Positions 34,057 to 42,009 of a DNA stretch of 64,000 nt are shown here, piece after piece. The notes under the pieces are model-generated. The model searched no databases. It had not been told where the DNA came from and was given only the letters and a program-made list of their open reading frames with translations. The position numbers and the translations under genes were made by a program. This DNA comes from Paenibacillus qinlingensis. GTDB taxonomy: Bacteria > Bacillota > Bacilli > Paenibacillales > NBRC-103111. Numbering within the stretch: position 1 is the stretch's first letter; each line of letters begins with the position of its first letter. The stretch spans positions 124,001-188,000 of the forward strand of contig NZ_JABMKY010000003.1 of assembly GCF_013204845.1 (NCBI RefSeq). The letters are read 5' to 3'.

Positions 34057-34425
34057 ATGAAAAAAGGCTGGTTTGAACTGGACAAATTCAAGCATGCGGA
34101 TTGTTATTGTTGCGATTGTCCGGATTGCTTGAAAACATGGAAAATTCATATTTATTCTTACGAAGCCGACGACGATTCAGCACCTGATGTTACCTTGATT
34201 TTGAATAAGTCGACAGAAACCGGCAACGGATATTATGTCATGGAGTATTCGATTACTTATGTGGGGCGTGCGATTATGTTTGATGAGGCAACGGCCATGG
34301 TCAAAAAGATAGATGAGATCAGCAGTACCAATGACGCAATGGGCTTGACCGATCATTTGGTCATTTGCCGCGAATTCTTTGATTGCGGGAAAATGAATAA
34401 GACTTGCCCATCGGATGAAAGCTAA
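34057..34425 (+). CDS. hypothetical protein with N-terminal cysteine cluster (122 aa)
   Basis: A 122-aa soluble protein, not recognised. The N-terminus has five cysteines in a short span (CYCCDCPDC, residues 16-24), which could hold a metal or react with oxidants, and two more lie near the C-terminus (CGKMNKTC) besides VICREF. The middle is mixed beta/alpha (KIHIYSYE...VTLILNKS). AGGAAGTG precedes the ATG at 34057. It lies between a two-component pair and an exported epoxide hydrolase-like protein, 47 bp from the latter. Function unknown. Confidence 0.7.
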   Translation: MKKGWFELDKFKHADCYCCDCPDCLKTWKIHIYSYEADDDSAPDVTLILNKSTETGNGYYVMEYSITYVGRAIMFDEATAMVKKIDEISSTNDAMGLTDHLVICREFFDCGKMNKTCPSDES

Positions 34426-34472
34426 AGGAAGGTTATTCCAAAATACACTTTCCGAATGGAGCGCTATTCCTT

Positions 34473-35765
34473 ATGAGCATCAGGTACTGGCATCGCTTTG
34501 TAATGATTTTGGCTATATCGCTTGTAATGACGGCCTTCGATTCCCGCGCGAATGAGATAGAAAAACAGCCTGTAGACAAAAATGCTATTCGTCCTTTTCA
34601 TATCCAAGTTTCAAATGAGGAGCTTGCCGATTTACGTCGTCGCATTCATGCGACCAAATGGCCTGAGCAAGAAAGAGTCGCGGATGCATCGCAAGGCGTG
34701 CAGCTAGCAATGATGAAAGATCTAGCACACTATTGGGCAAACGATTACGATTGGCGTAAAGTGGAGGTGAAGCTCAATGCATTGCCTCAATTCGTCACGG
34801 AGATCGATGGGCAGGACATTCATTTCATCCACGTCCGATCGCCCCACAAGAACGCGCTTCCGATCATCATCACGCACGGTTGGCCTGGCTCGATACTTGA
34901 GCATATTAAGTTAATTGAGCGACTGACCGATCCAACGGCGCACGGCGGGAAGGCCGAAGATGCATTTGATGTTGTCATCCCGTCTTTGCCAGGCTACGGC
35001 TTCTCAGGGAAGCCGGCGAGCCCGGGCTGGGGGCCAGAGCGCATTGCGCGAGCTTGGGCAGAGCTCATGAAGCGACTCGGTTACACTCATTACGTCGCAC
35101 AAGGCGGCGACTGGGGGGCGATTGTCGTCGATCAGATGGGTTTGCAGGCACCCAAGGGGTTGCTCGCCATCCACACCAACATGCCGGGTTCGGTTCCCGT
35201 TGAGATTGATAAAGCTCTAGCGGGGGGTCCAGCCCCTACGGGGTTGTCGGCAGACGAACAACGTGCCTATGATCAGTTGGTTCGTAATACCATGCAAAGT
35301 GAATATGGCAGGTTTATGGGGTCACGTCCTCAAACCTTGTACGGCATTGCAGATTCACCAGTAGGCCTTGCCGCTTGGCTTCTCGACCACAATGATGCTG
35401 AGGGCCAGCCAGCTGGTGCGTTCGTCTCAGGACTGAAACGGAAGTCGAGCAAGACTGGCGAACTAACGCGTGACGAGATCCTCGACAACATCACATTGTA
35501 TTGGTTGACGAACACGGGAGTCTCTGCGGCAAAACTCTATTCGGAATATAAAGGTGGCTATTTCAACACCAAAGGTGTCTCTATTCCGGTGGCTGTGAGT
35601 GCATTTCCAAACGAAATCTATCAAGCTCCGCGGAGTTGGGTAGAGAAAGCCTATCCCAACCTCATCTATTACAATAGACCTGACAAAGGCGGTCATTTCG
35701 CCGCGTGGGAGCAGCCAGATATTTTCGCAAATGAGCTCCGTGCCGCATTCAAATCGCTACGCTAA
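34473..35765 (+). CDS. epoxide hydrolase family alpha/beta hydrolase with N-terminal signal (exported copy)
   Basis: A 430-aa paralogue of the enzyme at 30470, strongly similar along its length. It has an additional N-terminal segment MSIRYWHRFVMILAISLVMT that looks like a signal peptide or membrane anchor ending near DSRA. The EHN domain starts at NAIRPFHIQ; the oxyanion motif is HGWPGS, the nucleophile Asp213 in GGDWGA and the catalytic His408 in GGHFAAWE. All catalytic residues are intact. The ribosome binding site is modest (GGAG 11 nt before ATG). An exported member of this family is unusual. A terminator follows. Confidence 0.88.
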   Translation: MSIRYWHRFVMILAISLVMTAFDSRANEIEKQPVDKNAIRPFHIQVSNEELADLRRRIHATKWPEQERVADASQGVQLAMMKDLAHYWANDYDWRKVEVKLNALPQFVTEIDGQDIHFIHVRSPHKNALPIIITHGWPGSILEHIKLIERLTDPTAHGGKAEDAFDVVIPSLPGYGFSGKPASPGWGPERIARAWAELMKRLGYTHYVAQGGDWGAIVVDQMGLQAPKGLLAIHTNMPGSVPVEIDKALAGGPAPTGLSADEQRAYDQLVRNTMQSEYGRFMGSRPQTLYGIADSPVGLAAWLLDHNDAEGQPAGAFVSGLKRKSSKTGELTRDEILDNITLYWLTNTGVSAAKLYSEYKGGYFNTKGVSIPVAVSAFPNEIYQAPRSWVEKAYPNLIYYNRPDKGGHFAAWEQPDIFANELRAAFKSLR

Positions 35766-35795
35766 TTCGCATTAGTTGGAACCATCAGGTAAATC

Positions 35796-35829
35796 ATGCA
35801 GCCCAAATTATCATTGGGTTGCATTTTTA
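35796..35829 (+). terminator. rho-independent terminator
   Basis: An 11-bp stem with one wobble (35796-35806 with 35814-35824), 7-nt loop and T5. It lies just ahead of the msr control region. Confidence 0.85.
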
Positions 35830-35842
35830 ATAAAATGCATTT

Positions 35843-35873
35843 GTAACTATCATTAATTTAAATAGATAGTTAC
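35843..35873. promoter_or_regulatory. palindromic operator (upstream copy) at the msr locus
   Basis: A 31-bp palindrome with half-sites GTAACTATC and GATAGTTAC, abutting the -35 box at 35874, as at the epoxide hydrolase promoter. Confidence 0.8.
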
Positions 35874-35902
35874 TTGTAATCATTCCTTATTCATGGTATA
35901 TT
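35874..35902 (+). promoter_or_regulatory. SigA-type promoter of the msr locus
   Basis: TTGTAA (35874-35879), 17-bp spacer, TATATT (35897-35902). Same boxes and spacing as at 30244-30272. Confidence 0.8.
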
Positions 35903-35903
35903 C

Positions 35904-35933
35904 GTAACCAATAAAATAAATATAAATAGTTAC
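35904..35933. promoter_or_regulatory. palindromic operator (downstream copy) at the msr locus
   Basis: A 30-bp element with outer GTAACC and GTTAC, 1 nt after the -10 box. The left 15 nt (GTAACCAATAAAATA) equal those of the element at 30280. Confidence 0.75.
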
Positions 35934-35977
35934 ATCGTTGTCGTAATTCACTAATTCATGAAAAGGGGTTTTCCGAT

Positions 35978-36064
35978 ATGCGAAAAAAATTAGTTATTGT
36001 CATTCTTCTCGTTATTCTAACTGCGGGCTCTTTTTATGAAGTTAATTGTTTTTTGAACTACTAA
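35978..36064 (+). CDS. 28-aa hydrophobic small ORF in the msr leader
   Basis: ATG at 35978 behind AAAAGGGG (9-nt spacing), stop TAA at 36062-36064, 19 bp before the next gene. The peptide has a basic start (MRKK) and a hydrophobic stretch (LVIVILLVILTAGSF), like a small membrane peptide or an isolated signal sequence. It occupies the same position, between downstream operator and enzyme gene, as the 47-aa ORF at 30330. Translation is plausible but unproven. Confidence 0.5.
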   Translation: MRKKLVIVILLVILTAGSFYEVNCFLNY

Positions 36065-36083
36065 TAGGGGGAGGAACAATATA

Positions 36084-37103
36084 ATGAGAGCTGAATTCGC
36101 ATTACGCTTATTGGATAAACACATGAATCAATTCATACATGTATGCAATCAGTGCCCACCGGACAAACGCGGCGTCATTCCGGAAGGATATACAAACAAT
36201 ATTCATTGGCATCTGGGTCATGTTCTTTATATTGCACAATTGGAAGTGCTCGGTCTTTCTAAGCAGACAATGGTCCTTCCGGAAAGCTATAAAGGCTTTT
36301 TCGCTTACGGTACGAAACCGACAGATTGGAAAGAAGAACCCCCGGAGTGGAACGTGCTAATCGCTCATTTGAAAGAACTCTGCAATTATATCCTAGATAC
36401 GTTACAAGATAGACTGGATGAGCCCGTGAGTGAGAATTTCCTGCATGCGGAGAATATTGGCGAACTCATCTACGCGACTACGATGCATGTGAGCTATCAC
36501 CATGGCATCGTATACGGCATGAACAAATCACTGAAGTCGCAAGCGAACGAGGCTCAAGATCAAGATGTGTTGACGGCGGTTAATGAAAGCTCAATTCCGT
36601 CAACCGATAGGGCTGTTTTTGCTGGCGGCTGCTTCTGGCATATGGAAAAGTCGTTCCGTGAGCTTGAAGGCGTGACGGATGTGTACACCGGCTATACAGG
36701 TGGAAAAGATGACAAACCGACTTACGAAAAAGTCGTTTCCAAAACGTCCGACCAACTTGAATCGGTTGAGATTCATTATGACCCCAATGTGATTACGTAT
36801 GAGGAGTTGCTCCAAAATTTCTGGAAAAACGTCGATCCAACGGATGCAAGCGATCATTCTGCCATTTTTTACACAAGTCCTGAACAAAAAGAGATCGTGG
36901 AAGCATCCCAAAAAGATTTGGAAGCATCCGAACAGTATTCTAAACCTGTTGTAACGAAGATTGCCGCTGCATCAACGTTTTACAAAGCCGAGGACGAACA
37001 TCAGAACTATTACAAAAGAGCTCGTGTAGCAGTCAAGAAGACGTTGAACAAGTACTTCTCTGATCCTCGTTATCTTGAACAAAATATGTGGGATTGGGAG
37101 TGA
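36084..37103 (+). CDS. msrA: DinB-like domain fused to peptide-methionine (S)-S-oxide reductase MsrA
   Basis: A 339-aa two-domain protein. Residues about 1-155 form a DinB/YfiT-like four-helix domain with histidines that could bind metal (NNIHWHLGHVLYIAQ, TTMHVSYHHGIVYGMN). Residues about 177-339 are a full MsrA: AVFAGGCFWHMEKSF with catalytic Cys183, TGYTGG, and DEHQNYY. MsrA reduces methionine-S-sulfoxide, repairing oxidised proteins. GGGGGAGG precedes the ATG. The MsrB gene follows 5 bp after the stop, so both sulfoxide isomers are handled by one transcript from a palindrome-flanked promoter. The fusion with DinB is unusual; that domain's role (thiol use, metal binding) is open. Confidence 0.9.
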   Translation: MRAEFALRLLDKHMNQFIHVCNQCPPDKRGVIPEGYTNNIHWHLGHVLYIAQLEVLGLSKQTMVLPESYKGFFAYGTKPTDWKEEPPEWNVLIAHLKELCNYILDTLQDRLDEPVSENFLHAENIGELIYATTMHVSYHHGIVYGMNKSLKSQANEAQDQDVLTAVNESSIPSTDRAVFAGGCFWHMEKSFRELEGVTDVYTGYTGGKDDKPTYEKVVSKTSDQLESVEIHYDPNVITYEELLQNFWKNVDPTDASDHSAIFYTSPEQKEIVEASQKDLEASEQYSKPVVTKIAAASTFYKAEDEHQNYYKRARVAVKKTLNKYFSDPRYLEQNMWDWE

Positions 37104-37108
37104 TGAGA

Positions 37109-37570
37109 ATGAATACGAACTCAAAGCAAAGTTATAATGGCCATTTTGATAAAGAAGAAAAGTTAAAAACACTGACCAAACAACAATATAATGTAACCCA
37201 GCATGGTGTGGACGAGAGTCCGTACGCGAATGAATACTGGGATAATGAAGCTGAGGGTATTTATGTAGATATCGTTTCAGGTGAGCCGCTGTTTAGTTCG
37301 AAGGACAAATTCGATGCACGTACAGGCTGGCCGAGTTTTACCAAGCCATTGGAATCCACTAACGTTGTGCTGAAAAATAAAGGATTCTTTTCTGGGTGCG
37401 AAGTCAGAAGTCGAAATGCAGATTCCTTCTTAGGAGATGTATTTAATGATGGACCAGACGAGACAGGATTGCGATTCTGCGTGAACTCTTCATCCATGAA
37501 ATTCATCCCGAAAGAGGAACTTGAAGAAAAAGGATACGGTACCTATCTCTCACTATTTGGCGAGGAATAG
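37109..37570 (+). CDS. msrB: peptide-methionine (R)-S-oxide reductase MsrB
   Basis: A 153-aa cytoplasmic enzyme reducing methionine-R-sulfoxide. Family motifs: GEPLFSSKDKFDARTGWPSF, then LRFCVNSSSMKFIP with catalytic Cys124, and Cys97 in GCEVRSR as a possible resolving residue. The four zinc-binding cysteines of many MsrB proteins are absent, as in the zinc-free subgroup. The ATG at 37109 has GGGAG 8 nt upstream; an ATG at 37103 overlaps the MsrA stop but is too close to that site. It pairs functionally with the fused MsrA just upstream. Confidence 0.92.
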   Translation: MNTNSKQSYNGHFDKEEKLKTLTKQQYNVTQHGVDESPYANEYWDNEAEGIYVDIVSGEPLFSSKDKFDARTGWPSFTKPLESTNVVLKNKGFFSGCEVRSRNADSFLGDVFNDGPDETGLRFCVNSSSMKFIPKEELEEKGYGTYLSLFGEE

Positions 37571-37607
37571 AATCAAACCTTTATGCCGTGTTCATATAAA
37601 TCTGTGG

Positions 37608-37680
37608 AAAAGGGTATCTTCCTTACTGATTACTAGTGTGCGAGCACTGGAATTGGATAGGGATTTGGATATCCTTTTTA
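37608..37680 (+). terminator. possible terminator after msrB
   Basis: AAAAGGGTATC (37608-37618) can pair with GATATCCTTTT (37668-37678), enclosing a smaller AGTG/CACT hairpin, then T5. The large loop makes this less certain. Confidence 0.45.
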
Positions 37681-37747
37681 TTTTAAAGCAATGCCAACAT
37701 CTGTTTGAGCTTAAGATTTATAAAGATCGTTAATTAACGTTATATAT

Positions 37748-37792
37748 CTGAACATAATCGTGTAGAGATCTCTTTGATTTCATTCCTATAAT
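37748..37792 (+). promoter_or_regulatory. putative regulated promoter of the secreted alpha-galactosidase-like gene
   Basis: TATAAT at 37787-37792 is preceded by CATTCC. An upstream element starting CTGAA at 37748 matches the promoter at 45437-45480 in the pattern CTGAAnAnAnTnGTnTAGA, with 39 versus 38 nt to the -10. No -35 match, suggesting control by the YesN-type regulator encoded at 43788. Confidence 0.5.
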
Positions 37793-37830
37793 GGATATGA
37801 ATGTAATTACATTGTAGAAGGAGAGATTTT

Positions 37831-40800
37831 ATGCGAGATAGGATTGCGAAATGGCTAGTTGTGTTCATGCTTTTGTTAGTGGCGCTACCAGCCAACGCGG
37901 GTATTGGCGTTCAGACTGCGTATGCGGAAGGTCAAAGCTATGAAGCAGAAGCCCAGGTTAATGTTATAAGTGGTAACGCTTCAATAGCCGAATGTCCCGT
38001 ATGCTCGGGAGGAAAGAAGGTAGGAGGTCTCTATCAAGGTAGCTCACTGCAATTCAATGACATTAGCTTGAACGAAGTTGGAAGTTATAAGGTGTCCATT
38101 TCTTACATATCCGGTGATCCTCGTTCGGTGAACATCCGTGTAAATGGAGGTAGTGCGGAAAATTTCGATTTTCCCAAAACGGCTGACTGGAGCACGGTTG
38201 GCACATTTGATGTTACGCTTCAGCTGAATGCCGGTACGAATACGATCGTGTTTGACGATGGAAATTGGTATTCGCCGGACATTGACAAAATAGTAATCGA
38301 TTCCAAAGTAACTCAAAATCCTGGTGGTGGTGACGGAGGCGGAACAGAGCCGCCATTCGCACATAATTATGAAGCTGAGTCTGCTGTAAATATACTTACT
38401 GGCAAAGCTTCGGTGTCCAATTGCGGGAAGTGTTCAGGAGGCCAGAAAGTCGGTAATTTGTATCAAGGCAGCGACTTACAATTCAATCAAATCCAAGTGA
38501 ATGCTCCTGGTCTCTACTCCGTGAACTTATACTATATCTCAGGTGATCCCAGATCTATTCAAGTCAGTGCGAACGGAGGAACGTCTGAGTTGTATGATCT
38601 GCCGAAGACGGCGGATTGGAATACAATCGGCACGTTTGACGTTGATCTTCATTTAAAGGCAGGCAGCAACACGATCGTCTTGTCTGACGGCTATGCTTAC
38701 TCTCCTGATATCGATATGATCGCTGTGTCGCCTAAAATCGTAACCTATGAAGCAGAAGCTTCCGCTAACACATTAGCTGGCAAAGCGAGCATTTCCAATT
38801 GCAGCAACTGTTCAGATGGCAAGAAAGTCGGCAACTTATATCAAGGCAGTTCCCTGCAATTTAATGGGGTTGAAGTGGCTTCAACAGGGAATTATCAAAT
38901 AACAGTATCTTATATATCTGGCGATCCTCGCTCCCTACAAGTCAGTGCAAATGGTGGATCTGCGGAGACATATGATTTTCCCAAGACACCTGACTGGAAC
39001 ACGGTGAATACGTATGTGATTACTTTAGCTTTAGTGGCTGGCAGCAACACGATCCAGTTTGCTGATGGCAACGGTTACTCCCCGGATTTGGATAAAATCG
39101 TTGTCGGTCCAAAGGTTGTACCGAATCCTGGTGAAGACGATAACGTCGACAGCAACCTTGGCGATCTCGGCGAGTCCAAACAGTACGGTGCCATCACCGT
39201 AACGCATTATACGTATGGCGCGACTTTTTCGAACGGTGACACGACCATTACGTACCATACGGATAGCGGCATGGCAGATTATGCATGGGAGGGTGCCAAA
39301 ATTGTAAAAGGTGTATATGGCAGCCTACAAGTGGGCGAACTCGTCACGAGTAAGAGTTATCCACGGCATATCTTATCGGACGCAGCAATCGTTCCCGTTC
39401 ATGACGGCTTCGGTGTAGGACTTCGTTTCACCGTTATTAACGAATCGCCTGGCAAACCTAAGCTTCATCAAGTCTATACCTTGTATGAAGGAAAGAACTT
39501 CTTCCTGACTCAGTTAAAAGCGGTTAACTCCTCATCCATGACGACGAATACGATAGCTCCTATCGTTGTGAACAATACTGGCGGGGTGGATATTGGAAGC
39601 TATGAGGATAACCGAGCACTATTCGTCCCTTTTGATAATGATAATTGGATTCGGTATAAAGCCCAATCGATCAACACTTCGAACACGGGTTATGAAGTAA
39701 CGGCTATTTACAATAATGCGAATCGGAATGGTCTCGTAATCGGCTCTGCTACGCATGATACGTGGAAAACGGGTATTACCTGGAACGGGTCTAACCATAA
39801 ATTAAATAACCTCACTGTGTATGGCGGGGCATCATCCAACATTACACATGACACTGTGCCTCATGGAAGTATTTCGGGTACGGAAGTAACATCACCTACT
39901 ATGTTTGTTGGCTACTTTGCGGATTACCGTGACGGTCTCGAGGAATATGGGCGTGCGAACGCCGTGTTTACTCCGCCATTAAGCTTCCAGGGCTCTGTTG
40001 CCCAAGAAGTGCCGGTAGGCTGGAACAGTTGGGGAGCCTATGGCAGCGATCTAACCTACCAAGATGTCATCGATACGTCGAACTACTTCAAGGAGCACCT
40101 ACAGAACAAATCTTTTAACAATAAGGGATCACTCTATATTAACTTGGACTCCTATTGGGATAATTTAACGGATACGCAACTGCACAATGCGGTGACAACG
40201 ATTCATCAAAATGGTCAGCAAGCCGGTATTTATTGGGGACCTTTCGTCTACTGGGGCACGAATATGAGTCAGATAGTTGAAGGGACGAACAATCAATATA
40301 CATACGGCGATATCGTATTAAGGGATAACACCGGGAAGATTTTGCCGACGCTGGATGGCGCTTATGCACTTGATCCAACTCATCCGGGCACGAAGGCACG
40401 AATGGATTACTTTTTGGGCAAATTTAAAGGTTTAGGTTTCACGTATATTAAATTGGATTTCTTAACGCACGGTTCGTTGGAAGGGAAGCATGCCGATCCG
40501 ACGGTGACCACCGGTATTCAAGCCTATAATCAGGGGATGGCGTACGTGAATCATGTCATTAATGGCAGCATGTTCATTAGCGAATCAATTGCGCCGTTAT
40601 TCCCTAGTCAATATGCGCACAGCCGTCGAATATCTTGTGATGTGTATGGCAAAATCAGTGAAACCGAATACGAGCTGAACTCGCTCACGTATGGTTGGTG
40701 GCAGAATGGAACGATTTACCCCTACACCGACCCAGATCATATGTCGTTGTCGAGGGCAAGTTCCATGGACGAGGCGCGCAGCAGAGTTAATTCCGCCGTT

Positions 40801-41961
40801 ATTTCGGGCACGGTTTTCTTGAATTCGGATGATGTTCATAATGAGACTGCTCAAGCCTACATGAACGAATTGTTGACGAACAAGGCAGTCAACCAAGTCG
40901 CTTTACTAGGTAAGGCCTTCCAAGCAGTGGAAGGGAATACGGGAGCGAATGCGGCCGAGACTTTCGTACTGAATCACAATGGGACTTACTACGTGGCTGT
41001 CTTCAATTACAGCGGAGCTTCCTCTTCGACGAAATCCATCGATTTGGCCCGTGTTGGCTTGAATGGCGTCAGTACCTATCTAAGAACGGATCTATGGACA
41101 GGATCCGAGGATAAGGTGAGTGGTATGCTGAACGTAACCCTGAAGCCGGCGGAGTCTAAACTATTTAAGCTTCAGCTAGATACGGTACCTCCTACGACGA
41201 ATGTCATCTTGGATGGGATCAGCGGGTCAGGCACTTTTACCAAGAAAGACATCAAGATGACCTTTAACGCAGTGGATCAACCAGGAGGCACTGGGATACT
41301 CATGACGGAGTATCAGCTGAATGGTGGGAATTGGGTAACGGTTAACGGACCTGTGACGCTATCGACGGAAGGTGTTTACATCATTCATTATCGTTCGAAG
41401 GATCGATACGGCAATGTGGAGGCAGCCAAGCAAGTGACAGTAGGTATTGATCGCACAGCACCTATTGTCCGAGTCAACGGTCCATTAACCATTTGGCAGA
41501 CAGATCCCTTAAACCTGTCTGTTCAGATGACAGATTCGTTAAGCGGCCTAGGCAATAGCACCATTCAATTGGATAAGAAAAACACGGTCAATCCAATTCA
41601 AGCTGCTCCTGCAACTTTAGCTGTTGGAAACCATCTCATTGAGATCATCGGAACTGATTTGGCTGGCAATGTGACGGCGAGTACGTATACGCTTCAGGTA
41701 CAGATAGATACCAATCATTTCATGGATCTCATCAACATCGGTGTTACGAATGGTGCAATCACCATTTCAGACAGAGGCAAGGAGTTGCTTGCCAAAGTGG
41801 AAGCGATTGTGCGCAGCCATAATAAAGAAGCGACTGTGCTGCAATTAAAAGCGCTGCGAATCTTTGTGCAAGTTGTAACCGTCGGTAAGAAAATCACCAA
41901 AGAATTCTCTGACATTCTTATTGCCGACATTGATTATTTCATCCAACAAGCCAGTAAATAG
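37831..41961 (+). CDS. secreted multi-modular clan GH-D (alpha-galactosidase-like) enzyme with three CBM35-like modules and FIMAH domain
   Basis: A 1376-aa exported protein. The signal peptide ends near TAYA (residues 29-32). Three CBM35-like modules start near residues 37, 180 and 306, each with YEAE and a CxxC pair (CPVC, CGKC, CSNC). The catalytic region (about 440-1110) has GWNSWGAYG, YIKLDFLTHG with nucleophile Asp876, and SRRISCDVYG with acid/base Asp937. It is followed by Ig-like or OmpL47-type repeats (about 1125-1290) and a C-terminal FIMAH domain (about 1296-1376). AGGAGAG precedes the ATG. It probably releases alpha-linked sugars from polymers outside the cell; a cytoplasmic relative is encoded at 49218. 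Confidence 0.87.
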   Translation: MRDRIAKWLVVFMLLLVALPANAGIGVQTAYAEGQSYEAEAQVNVISGNASIAECPVCSGGKKVGGLYQGSSLQFNDISLNEVGSYKVSISYISGDPRSVNIRVNGGSAENFDFPKTADWSTVGTFDVTLQLNAGTNTIVFDDGNWYSPDIDKIVIDSKVTQNPGGGDGGGTEPPFAHNYEAESAVNILTGKASVSNCGKCSGGQKVGNLYQGSDLQFNQIQVNAPGLYSVNLYYISGDPRSIQVSANGGTSELYDLPKTADWNTIGTFDVDLHLKAGSNTIVLSDGYAYSPDIDMIAVSPKIVTYEAEASANTLAGKASISNCSNCSDGKKVGNLYQGSSLQFNGVEVASTGNYQITVSYISGDPRSLQVSANGGSAETYDFPKTPDWNTVNTYVITLALVAGSNTIQFADGNGYSPDLDKIVVGPKVVPNPGEDDNVDSNLGDLGESKQYGAITVTHYTYGATFSNGDTTITYHTDSGMADYAWEGAKIVKGVYGSLQVGELVTSKSYPRHILSDAAIVPVHDGFGVGLRFTVINESPGKPKLHQVYTLYEGKNFFLTQLKAVNSSSMTTNTIAPIVVNNTGGVDIGSYEDNRALFVPFDNDNWIRYKAQSINTSNTGYEVTAIYNNANRNGLVIGSATHDTWKTGITWNGSNHKLNNLTVYGGASSNITHDTVPHGSISGTEVTSPTMFVGYFADYRDGLEEYGRANAVFTPPLSFQGSVAQEVPVGWNSWGAYGSDLTYQDVIDTSNYFKEHLQNKSFNNKGSLYINLDSYWDNLTDTQLHNAVTTIHQNGQQAGIYWGPFVYWGTNMSQIVEGTNNQYTYGDIVLRDNTGKILPTLDGAYALDPTHPGTKARMDYFLGKFKGLGFTYIKLDFLTHGSLEGKHADPTVTTGIQAYNQGMAYVNHVINGSMFISESIAPLFPSQYAHSRRISCDVYGKISETEYELNSLTYGWWQNGTIYPYTDPDHMSLSRASSMDEARSRVNSAVISGTVFLNSDDVHNETAQAYMNELLTNKAVNQVALLGKAFQAVEGNTGANAAETFVLNHNGTYYVAVFNYSGASSSTKSIDLARVGLNGVSTYLRTDLWTGSEDKVSGMLNVTLKPAESKLFKLQLDTVPPTTNVILDGISGSGTFTKKDIKMTFNAVDQPGGTGILMTEYQLNGGNWVTVNGPVTLSTEGVYIIHYRSKDRYGNVEAAKQVTVGIDRTAPIVRVNGPLTIWQTDPLNLSVQMTDSLSGLGNSTIQLDKKNTVNPIQAAPATLAVGNHLIEIIGTDLAGNVTASTYTLQVQIDTNHFMDLINIGVTNGAITISDRGKELLAKVEAIVRSHNKEATVLQLKALRIFVQVVTVGKKITKEFSDILIADIDYFIQQASK

Positions 41962-41966
41962 CAACA

Positions 41967-41999
41967 ACAAAGGGGCTCTCGCAAGAGCCCCTTTGTTTC
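41967..41999. terminator. bidirectional terminator between convergent genes
   Basis: A perfect 13-bp stem (41967-41979 with 41984-41996) with a CGCA loop. Short T runs on both sides fit the convergent genes ending at 41961 and 42010. Confidence 0.9.
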
Positions 42000-42009
42000 A
42001 CATTTTCAA

